A DNA stretch of 64,000 bases from Mycolicibacter sp. MU0102 (GTDB lineage: Bacteria > Actinomycetota > Actinomycetes > Mycobacteriales > Mycobacteriaceae). Every line of letters begins with the position of its first letter. Within the stretch, counting starts at the first letter, position 1. Shown in pieces: positions 57,763-64,000 of this stretch. The stretch is from the NCBI RefSeq assembly GCF_963378105.1, contig NZ_OY726398.1:2790001-2854000 (forward strand), written 5' to 3'. The notes beneath the pieces are model-generated. The model was given only the letters and a program-made list of their open reading frames with translations, was not told the DNA's origin and did no database searches. The translations under genes and the position numbers were made by a program.

Positions 57763-58323
57763 CTAGCCGATCGGCCGAAGGATCCGGCACGGATTTCCGG
57801 CCGCGAGCACGCCGGCCGGCAAATCGCGGGTCACCACGCTGCCGGCTCCCACGACCGTGTCGGCTCCAATCGTCACGCCGGGGCACACGATCACCCCTGC
57901 CGCCAGCCACACGTTGTCACCAAGGGTGATCGGAGCGGCCGACTCCCAGCCGGCCCGCCGTGCCTCGATGTCATCGATGGGGTGCAGCGCCGTCAGCAGC
58001 TGGGCGCGGGGTCCGATCGACACATGGTCCCCGATGGTGATGGGCGCGCAGTCCAGAAAGACCGCGTCGTAATTGACGAAACAGTTGACGCCGATGCTGA
58101 TGTATATCCCGTAGTCGCAAGAGAATCGGGGCAAAATCTCCGAGTCCGCCCCGAATGATCCAAGCAGTTCGCCCAGCAGCTCACGGCGGCTGTCTTCGTC
58201 GTCTGGCCCGGTGGCGTTGAACGCCGCGACCACGCGCTGACATGCCCGCCGGCCGGCGACCAGGTCCGGGTCGTCGGGCCGATACAGGGCCCCGCGCAGC
58301 ATCCGCTCTCGCTGATCACTCAC
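57763..58323 (-). CDS. maltose/galactoside O-acetyltransferase-like (hexapeptide)
   Basis: GTG at 58323 gives 186 residues, the usual NodL/Maa length. The left-handed beta-helix repeats appear as Ile/Val-rich hexapeptides (Ile-Ser-Ile-Gly-Val-Asn, Pro-Ile-Thr-Ile-Gly-Asp, Val-Thr-Ile-Gly-Ala-Asp), a His in Leu-His-Pro, and the Ala-Gly-Asn-Pro-Cys-Arg end. These transfer acetyl from acetyl-CoA to sugars or similar. It lies 11 bp downstream of dinF on the same strand, likely coexpressed; substrate unknown. Confidence 0.9.
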   Translation of the reverse strand: MSDQRERMLRGALYRPDDPDLVAGRRACQRVVAAFNATGPDDEDSRRELLGELLGSFGADSEILPRFSCDYGIYISIGVNCFVNYDAVFLDCAPITIGDHVSIGPRAQLLTALHPIDDIEARRAGWESAAPITLGDNVWLAAGVIVCPGVTIGADTVVGAGSVVTRDLPAGVLAAGNPCRILRPIG

Positions 58324-58334
58324 GCCAGTCGATC

Positions 58335-59672
58335 CTACGGCCGTCCGGCTCGCACCCAGTGCCCAGACAGTGCCCGCCACCCGACGAACAGCAATCGCAA
58401 CACCAGAGAAGCGGTCAGCCCGGACCAGATTCCGGCAAGCCCCCAACCGAAGGCCAACGACAGCCACACCAGCGGCAGGAAACCGACGAGCGCGCTGATC
58501 ACCGTGGCGGTCCGCATGAACGCCGTGTCACCGGCTCCCAGTAGCACCCCGTCGAGGGCGAAAACAATTCCGGCAATGGGCAATTGGGCCACCAGAAACC
58601 ACCATGGCACCCCGATCGCGGCCAGCACCGCATCATCGTTGGTGAACAATCCCGGCAGCAGGTGCGCACCGAGGGCCAATCCCGCCGCCAGCGCGGCAGC
58701 AGCAACCAGGGAGAACACCGTGACCCGGCCGGCCACCGCCTTGGCGTGTCGGACGTCAGATGCGCCCAGCGCCGCACCCACTAACGCCTGCGCGGCGATC
58801 GCCAGCGAATCAAGGGCCAACGCCAGGAAGTTGAACAGCTGCAACACGATCTGATGAGCAGCCAACGCTGCGGCCCCGAATCGTGCCGCGACCGCGGCGG
58901 CCGAGACGAAGCTGGCCTGAAATGCCAGCGAGCGTGCGATGAGGTCGCGTCCCATGACCAGTTGCGCCCGCAGTACTGCGCCGTCGAGCTTGCATGACAC
59001 CGGTTCGCAGTACAGGGCACGCAGGAACAACAGCGCGGCAAGCCACTGGCCCACACAGTTAGCCACCGCCGAGCCGGCAAGACCCCAGCGCGGCATGCCC
59101 AGCGCGCCGTAGACCAGCAGCGGGCACAACAGCGCCGAAAGCGCGAAGCCGGCCACCACATAACGCGGCGGCCGCGCCGTGTCCTGCACCCCGCGCAGCC
59201 ATCCGTTGCCCGCCAGCGACACCAGAATTGCCGGAGCACCAAGAATGGCGACCCGCAGCCACGCCCACGCGGCTTGCGCGATGCTGTCGCGTCCGGCGAT
59301 GGTCGAGACCAGCGGCTCTCCCACCGCCTGCACCGCCAGCACGACGACCACGCCCAGGCCAAGGGCCAGCCAGGTGGCCTGAATACCCTCGGCGACCGCG
59401 GCGGAGCGATCGCCGGCACCGAAATGCCGCGACGATCGCGCCGTCGTTCCGTAGGACAGGAAGGTGGCCTGCGAGGCGACCAGACTCAGGACCATCCCGC
59501 CGATCGCCAGACCGGCCAGGCCCAGGGCGCCGAGCCGGCCGATGACCGCGGTGTCGAACAACAGATACAGCGGTTCGGCGGCCAACACCACCAGCGCCGG
59601 CAGGGCCAGCGCCGCGATCCGTTTGGTGCCGGCGCCGGAATCCTCAGCCAAGGCCGGCGACCAGCCCGGCAA
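58335..59672 (-). CDS. dinF: MATE-family efflux protein DinF-like
   Basis: The 445-residue protein has 12 predicted helices and the MATE/DinF signature near the start (Leu-Ala-Leu-Pro-Ala-Leu...Pro-Leu-Tyr-Leu-Leu-Phe-Asp-Thr-Ala-Val-Ile-Gly-Arg-Leu-Gly). It exports cationic or other compounds by H+ or Na+ antiport. ATG at 59672 overlaps nrnA by 29 bp; a TTG at 59651 would overlap by 8 bp and is an alternative. It matches Rv2836c (DinF) in gene order. No SOS box was noticed. Confidence 0.9.
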   Translation of the reverse strand: MPGWSPALAEDSGAGTKRIAALALPALVVLAAEPLYLLFDTAVIGRLGALGLAGLAIGGMVLSLVASQATFLSYGTTARSSRHFGAGDRSAAVAEGIQATWLALGLGVVVVLAVQAVGEPLVSTIAGRDSIAQAAWAWLRVAILGAPAILVSLAGNGWLRGVQDTARPPRYVVAGFALSALLCPLLVYGALGMPRWGLAGSAVANCVGQWLAALLFLRALYCEPVSCKLDGAVLRAQLVMGRDLIARSLAFQASFVSAAAVAARFGAAALAAHQIVLQLFNFLALALDSLAIAAQALVGAALGASDVRHAKAVAGRVTVFSLVAAAALAAGLALGAHLLPGLFTNDDAVLAAIGVPWWFLVAQLPIAGIVFALDGVLLGAGDTAFMRTATVISALVGFLPLVWLSLAFGWGLAGIWSGLTASLVLRLLFVGWRALSGHWVRAGRP

Positions 59673-60657
59673 CCACGTCCGCTGCCGTGCCGGTGACCGA
59701 GTATCCGGCGGCCAGCCGGTGCCCTCCGCCGCCGAATGCCACAGCCACGGCGCTCAGGTCCACCGCCGACTTGGCGCGCATCGACACCGCCCAGCATCCC
59801 GGCGCGATCTCCTTGAACACCGCCGCCACCTCGGCCTGCGCGGTGGTGCGCACGATGTCGACGATGCTCTCCACCTCCTCCGGCCGCGCCGCGGTCCACT
59901 CGGCATGGTCGACCACCGCATAGACCAGCCCGCGCCCGGCCGCTGCGTCCGGCAGCAGTCGCGCGCCCGCCAGCACCCGCGACAGCATCGTCAGCCATCC
60001 GAACGGGTGGGTGTCCATCACGGTCCGGGCGACCGCGGCATTGTCGACTCCGGCGTCCACCAGCCGCGCTGCCAGCCGATGCGCGCGGGGACTGGCCCAC
60101 CGGAACGACCCGGTGTCGGTGGCCAGCCCCGCATACAGGCAGTGCGCCACGTCCGCATCGATCGGCTCGCCCCAGGCGTCGATCAGTTCTGCCACCATCA
60201 TGGTCGTCGAATCTGCTGACGCGTCAACGTAATTGGCTGTGCCGAACAACTGATTCGACGCGTGATGGTCGATCACCAGCAGCTCGCGTCCGACCGCCAG
60301 CTGCCCCAGCTCCCCGAGCCGATCCGCGCTCGAGACGTCGACGGTCACCACCAGATCGACGTCGCGACGCATCGCGTCGGCAGCGACCAGCAACTCGCCG
60401 CCCGGTAACGATTGCAGCGACTGCGGCAACGCCGCCGGCCGGGCGAAACTGACTTCGACCGCCTTGCCGCGCCGTCGCAGGACCGAGGCCAGCGCCAGCC
60501 CGGCGCCGATGGTGTCGGCGTCGGGATGCACATGACAGATCACCGCCAGCGTGCTCGCGCCCGCCAGCAGTGCCACGGCTCCGACGGCGTCGACCCGCCG
60601 GCCCGTGGGCAGCGGGTCAGTCGCCCGACTGCTCACCGTCACCGCTGTCGTCGGCAC
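59644..60657 (-). CDS. nrnA: NrnA-type DHH phosphoesterase (nanoRNase/pAp phosphatase, c-di-AMP hydrolase)
   Basis: The 337-residue protein has the DHH domain (His-Val-His-Pro-Asp-Ala-Asp at 42-48 and Val-Ile-Asp-His-His at 128-132) and a C-terminal DHHA1 domain with Gly-Gly-Gly-Gly-His. NrnA-type enzymes degrade nanoRNA and pAp; the M. tuberculosis orthologue (Rv2837c, CnpB) also hydrolyses c-di-AMP. The GTG at 60657 overlaps rbfA by 41 bp; GTGs at 60642 or 60636 are shorter alternatives. It is coupled to rbfA upstream and dinF downstream. Confidence 0.94.
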   Translation of the reverse strand: MPTTAVTVSSRATDPLPTGRRVDAVGAVALLAGASTLAVICHVHPDADTIGAGLALASVLRRRGKAVEVSFARPAALPQSLQSLPGGELLVAADAMRRDVDLVVTVDVSSADRLGELGQLAVGRELLVIDHHASNQLFGTANYVDASADSTTMMVAELIDAWGEPIDADVAHCLYAGLATDTGSFRWASPRAHRLAARLVDAGVDNAAVARTVMDTHPFGWLTMLSRVLAGARLLPDAAAGRGLVYAVVDHAEWTAARPEEVESIVDIVRTTAQAEVAAVFKEIAPGCWAVSMRAKSAVDLSAVAVAFGGGGHRLAAGYSVTGTAADVVAGLVAGLG

Positions 60658-61096
60658 CCGCTTGTCCAGGTGCCTCGCGATACGGGTTGGCGTCCCCGAC
60701 CGGCTTCTTGCCCTCCCGTATCCGGGCCAGGTCGGCGTCGGCGGCTTGGGCTGCGGCCAGCAACTCCGACATCCGATGGGCGGCGTCGGGGACGGTGTCC
60801 CGCACGAACGTCAGGGTCGGCGTGAACCGCACCCCGGTGCCTGCGCCCACCTTGGACCGCAGCACCCCCTTGGCGCCCTCCAACGCGGCAGCGGCACCGC
60901 CGTAGTTGGGGTCGTCGTCCAGAGATCGGCCCAGCACCGTGTAGTACAGGGTCGCGTCGTGCAGGTCAGCGGTCACCTTCGCGTCGGTGATCGTCACGCC
61001 GGCCAGCCGCGGATCCTTGATCTCATACTCGATCGCCGAGGCGACGATCGTGGAGATCCGCTTGGCCAGCCGGCGTGCCCGTGCTGGGTCAGCCAC
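60617..61096 (-). CDS. rbfA: 30S ribosome-binding factor A
   Basis: GTG at 61096 shares a base with the infB stop (TAGTG) and gives 159 residues. The KH-like fold is apparent: Arg-Arg-Leu-Ala-Lys-Arg-Ile...Ile-Lys-Asp-Pro-Arg-Leu...Thr-Ile-Thr-Asp-Ala-Lys-Val-Thr-Ala-Asp-Leu, then the Arg-Phe-Thr-Pro-Thr-Leu-Thr-Phe strand. It assists maturation of the 16S rRNA 5' end. A Gly/Asp-rich C-terminal tail (about 130-159) is beyond the conserved core and overlaps nrnA. Confidence 0.95.
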   Translation of the reverse strand: MADPARARRLAKRISTIVASAIEYEIKDPRLAGVTITDAKVTADLHDATLYYTVLGRSLDDDPNYGGAAAALEGAKGVLRSKVGAGTGVRFTPTLTFVRDTVPDAAHRMSELLAAAQAADADLARIREGKKPVGDANPYREAPGQAGADDSGDGEQSGD

Positions 61097-63882
61097 TACG
61101 TCCGAGCCTTCTCGACGAGCTCGTAGGCCTGGATGACGTCGCCTTCCTTGATGTCGTTGTAGGTCAGCGTCAAACCACACTCGTAGCCGTCGCGGACCTC
61201 GGTGACATCGTCCTTCTCCCGCCGCAGCGAGGAGATCGTGACGGTCTCGGCGATCACCACGTTGTCACGCAGCAACCGCGCCTTGGCGTTGCGGCGCATG
61301 ATGCCCGAGGTGACCAGGCAGCCCGCGATGTTGCCCACCTTGGAGGAGCGGAACATGGCGCGAATCTCGGCGCGCCCCAGCTCCTTCTCCTCGTAGATCG
61401 GCTTGAGCATGCCCTTGAGCGCGCTCTCGATCTCTTCGATGGCCTGGTAGATGACCGAGTAGTACCGGATCTCCACACCCTCGCGGTTGGCCAGCTCGGT
61501 GGCCTTGCCCTCCGCGCGCACGTTGAACCCGATGATGATCGCGTCCGACGCCGATGCCAGGTTGACGTTGGTCTCGGTGATGCCACCGACACCGCGGTCG
61601 ATCACCCGCAGCTGCACCTCGTCGTCGATCTGGATTCCCATCAAGGCCTCTTCCAGCGCCTCGACGGTACCGGCGTTGTCGCCCTTGAGGATCAGGTTCA
61701 GCTGGCTGGTTTCCTTCAGCGCCGAGTCCAGGTCCTCCAGCGAGATCCGCTTGCGCGAGCGCGCCGCCAGCGCATTGCGCTTACGCGCGCTGCGCTTGTC
61801 GGCGATCTGGCGAGCGATGCGGTCCTCGTCGACCACCAGCAGGTTGTCGCCGGCGCCCGGCACCGAGGTGAACCCGATGACCTGGACGGGCCGCGACGGC
61901 AGCGCCTCTTCCACGTCGTCGCCGTGCTCGTCGACCATGCGCCGCACCCGGCCGTAGGCATCGCCGGCCACGATCGAGTCGCCGACCCGCAGCGTGCCGC
62001 GCTGGATCAGCACGGTGGCCACCGGACCGCGACCGCGGTCCAGGTGAGCCTCGATCGCCACACCCTGAGCCTCCATGTCGGGGTTGGCCCGCAGGTCCAG
62101 GGCGGCGTCGGCGGTCAGCAGAACCGCCTCTTCCAGGGCCGCGATGTTGGTGCCCTGCTTGGCGGAGATGTCGACGAACATGGTGTCGCCGCCGAAGTCC
62201 TCGGCAACCAGTCCGTACTCGGTGAGCTGTCCCCGGATCTTGGCCGGGTCGGCACCTTCCTTGTCGATCTTGTTGACCGCCACCACGATCGGCACGTCAG
62301 CCGCCTGGGCGTGGTTGATCGCCTCCACCGTCTGGGGCATCACACCGTCGTCGGCGGCCACCACCAGGATCGCGATGTCGGTGGCCTTGGCACCACGGGC
62401 ACGCATGGCGGTGAACGCCTCGTGACCCGGGGTGTCGATGAACGTGATCAGACGCTCGGAGCCGTCGAAGTCGACCGACACCTGGTAGGCGCCGATGTGC
62501 TGGGTGATGCCACCGGCCTCGCCCTCGCGGACGTTGGCCTTGCGGATGGTGTCCAGCAGTCGGGTCTTGCCGTGGTCGACGTGACCCATGACGGTGACCA
62601 CCGGCGGCCGGCTCTGCAAGTCTTCCTCGCCGCCCTCGTCTTCGCCGTAGGTCAGGTCGAAGGACTCCAGCAGCTCGCGGTCCTCGTCCTCAGGCGAGAC
62701 GACCTGCACCACGAAGTTCATCTCGCTGCCCAGCAGCTCCAGCGTCTCGTCACCCACCGACTGGGTGGCGGTGACCATCTCACCGAGGTTGAACAGCGCC
62801 TGCACCAGGGCAGCCGGGTTCGCGTCGATCTTCTCGGCGAAGTCGCTCAGCGATGCGCCGCGGGCCAGCCGGATGGTCTCGCCGTTGCCGTGCGGCAACC
62901 GGACACCACCGACGACCGGGGCCTGCATGTTCTCGTACTCGGCGCGTTTCGCCCGCTTCGACTTGCGTCCGCGCTTGGGTGCACCGCCGGGACGGCCGAA
63001 GGCGCCGGCCGCACCGCCGCGCTGGCCGGGACGACCGCCGCCGCCACCGCCGCCGGGGCGACCGCGGAAGCCGCCGGCGCCGGCGCCTGCGGGGGCACCT
63101 CCGCCGCCGGGACCGCCGGCCCCGCCGCCGCGGTAGTTACCGCCCGGACCGCCACCGGGACCGCCGGGACGGCCGCCGGGAGCACCGGGTCGGCCACCGC
63201 CGCCGGGACGAGGCGGACCGCCGGGACGTGCCGGGCGGCCCTGTGCGCCGAAGTTGCTGGAGCGTCCGGGCATGTTGCCCGGCGTCGCGCCGCCGCCGGG
63301 ACGCGGCATGCCGGGCCGGGGTGCTCCGCCCGGGCGGGGCGCCTGCGGATGCGGACGCGGGATGGCGCGCTCAACCGGCTGCGCCGACGAGAACGGGTTG
63401 TTGCCGACGCGCGGGGTGCGGGCGCCGGGCTTGGGACCGGGTGCTGCCGGCCGGGGGCCGGGAGCGGGCGGAGCCGCCGGGGAGGGTGCTGCCGCTGCCG
63501 GCGGCGGGGTCTCGGCCGCGGGCGCGGCCGGAGCCGCTGGAGCTGCCGGAGCCGCCGGCTTTGCGGCGGCGGGAGCGGCGGGCTTTGCGGCCGCACCGTC
63601 AGCGGCAGGGGCCGGTGCTGCCGGTGCCGGTGCCGGTTTCGCCGGTCCCGGGGTTGCCGCCGGGGCCGGGGCGGCCTTGGCGGGCGCCGGGGCCGCGGGC
63701 GCTTCTGCCTTCGGCGCAGGCTTGCCGCCGCCGAAGGCCTCGCGCAGCCGCCGCGCGACGGGGGCTTCCACGGTTGAGGATGCCGACTTGACGAATTCGC
63801 CCTGCTCGCTCAGGCGGGCGAGAACTTCCTTGCTGGTGACACCGAGTTCCTTGGCCAACTCGTGTACGCGGGCCTTTGCCAC
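61096..63882 (-). CDS. infB: translation initiation factor IF-2
   Basis: The 928-residue GTPase brings initiator tRNA to the 30S subunit. Residues 1-50 are the IF2 N-terminal domain; about 52-315 is a long Ala/Pro- then Gly/Arg-rich disordered region; G1 (Gly-His-Val-Asp-His-Gly-Lys-Thr) is near 433-440, followed by Asp-Thr-Pro-Gly-His-Glu, Asn-Lys-Ile-Asp and the C-domains. GTG at 63882 follows AGGAG with 5-base spacing. The extended Pro/Ala/Gly region is typical of actinobacterial IF-2. It is cotranscribed with ylxR upstream and rbfA downstream. Confidence 0.97.
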   Translation of the reverse strand: MAKARVHELAKELGVTSKEVLARLSEQGEFVKSASSTVEAPVARRLREAFGGGKPAPKAEAPAAPAPAKAAPAPAATPGPAKPAPAPAAPAPAADGAAAKPAAPAAAKPAAPAAPAAPAAPAAETPPPAAAAPSPAAPPAPGPRPAAPGPKPGARTPRVGNNPFSSAQPVERAIPRPHPQAPRPGGAPRPGMPRPGGGATPGNMPGRSSNFGAQGRPARPGGPPRPGGGGRPGAPGGRPGGPGGGPGGNYRGGGAGGPGGGGAPAGAGAGGFRGRPGGGGGGGRPGQRGGAAGAFGRPGGAPKRGRKSKRAKRAEYENMQAPVVGGVRLPHGNGETIRLARGASLSDFAEKIDANPAALVQALFNLGEMVTATQSVGDETLELLGSEMNFVVQVVSPEDEDRELLESFDLTYGEDEGGEEDLQSRPPVVTVMGHVDHGKTRLLDTIRKANVREGEAGGITQHIGAYQVSVDFDGSERLITFIDTPGHEAFTAMRARGAKATDIAILVVAADDGVMPQTVEAINHAQAADVPIVVAVNKIDKEGADPAKIRGQLTEYGLVAEDFGGDTMFVDISAKQGTNIAALEEAVLLTADAALDLRANPDMEAQGVAIEAHLDRGRGPVATVLIQRGTLRVGDSIVAGDAYGRVRRMVDEHGDDVEEALPSRPVQVIGFTSVPGAGDNLLVVDEDRIARQIADKRSARKRNALAARSRKRISLEDLDSALKETSQLNLILKGDNAGTVEALEEALMGIQIDDEVQLRVIDRGVGGITETNVNLASASDAIIIGFNVRAEGKATELANREGVEIRYYSVIYQAIEEIESALKGMLKPIYEEKELGRAEIRAMFRSSKVGNIAGCLVTSGIMRRNAKARLLRDNVVIAETVTISSLRREKDDVTEVRDGYECGLTLTYNDIKEGDVIQAYELVEKART

Positions 63883-63959
63883 TACATCTCCTGTCTATGA
63901 GGCGACAGCGGTGGTGGGCCGCGCCTCGGGTTTAGCTATGACGCATGGTCATCGGGACT

Positions 63960-64000
63960 TCACGGTGTGCTCATGTTCTTCGCTACCTGTTCTGTTGCCC
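63960..64000 (-). CDS. ylxR: YlxR (DUF448) C-terminal fragment at window edge
   Basis: The last 12 codons before a TGA at 63960-63962 read Ala-Thr-Glu-Gln-Val-Ala-Lys-Asn-Met-Ser-Thr-Pro. This matches, by recall, the C-terminal tail of mycobacterial YlxR (Rv2840c), which lies upstream of infB in the nusA operon. The rest lies outside the window. The 77 bp between it and infB hold no other gene. Confidence 0.6.
   Translation of the reverse strand, partial: ATEQVAKNMSTP

Noticed and set aside
61075..63777. 900-codon plus-strand open frame opposite infB
   Set aside because: Shadow of infB; low-complexity composition (Arg/Gly/Val/His rich) reflects third-position GC bias.
1..64000. tRNA, rRNA, insertion sequence or prophage genes
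   Set aside because: Looked for tRNA T-loop sequences, transposase and integrase motifs; nothing convincing seen by eye.

Overview
The window is high-GC, densely coding DNA from a mycobacterium, most likely a non-tuberculous species. The evidence is a PE/PPE-SVP gene pair, a 13E12-type DUF222/HNH gene with a mycobacterial SOS box, many acyl-CoA/lipid genes, and a gene order that, from memory, follows the M. tuberculosis Rv2763c-Rv2840c segment: dfrA-thyA-hydrolase, flavodoxin-TM protein-dapB, Rv2781c-pepR-gpsI-rpsO-ribF-sirR, fadE21/ltp1, truB-pptT-pptH, echA16, and dinF-nrnA-rbfA-infB-ylxR. The species cannot be named from the sequence alone.

Layout. 1-4.9 kb: a partial lipoprotein, a DoxX protein, then a coupled thyA-dfrA-DNA glycosylase (AlkX/YcaQ type) unit and a dienelactone hydrolase. 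4.9-10.9 kb: a tightly coupled minus-strand run of TetR, SDR, acyl-CoA dehydrogenase, SDR, APH-like kinase and MFS transporter that looks like a hydroxy-acid/levulinate-type catabolic unit. 10.9-16.8 kb: RmuC, an acyl-CoA synthetase, a VOC protein, an SOS-controlled DUF222/HNH gene and a small secreted protein. 16.8-22.6 kb: flavodoxin-TM protein-dapB, a lipase, then a ferredoxin-type reductase/epoxide-hydrolase-like/PF10118 putative di-iron unit. 22.9-24.4 kb: an orphan PE/PPE pair.

24.4-31.4 kb is the conserved RNA/translation/flavin block (pepR, pnp, rpsO, ribF, sirR). 31.4-40.4 kb holds a second PF10118 protein, an AraC regulator, and a five-gene lipid-degradation operon (ltp1, SRPBCC, MaoC, SDR, acyl-CoA dehydrogenase) with a TetR gene upstream. 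40.4-43 kb is truB-pptT-pptH, all overlapping.

43-54 kb is the most accessory stretch. It has secreted or lipid-anchored proteins, a CocE-type hydrolase carrying a perfect 90-bp tandem duplication, a Trp/His-tailed secreted protein beside an AT-richer island with a plasmid-like small gene, a lipase homologue lacking the usual nucleophile serine, and a four-gene flavin monooxygenase operon for organosulfur (sulfone/sulfonate) scavenging. In the M. tuberculosis complex the corresponding interval carries the CRISPR locus; no CRISPR is seen here. 54-64 kb: DUF1802, echA16, a strong terminator, a secreted protein built of three ~175-residue repeats, and the dinF-nrnA-rbfA-infB-ylxR translation cluster running off the right edge.

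No rRNA, tRNA, insertion sequence, prophage or CRISPR array was recognised. Starts were often moved inward from the longest open frame, using Shine-Dalgarno sequences, start/stop overlaps and family lengths.
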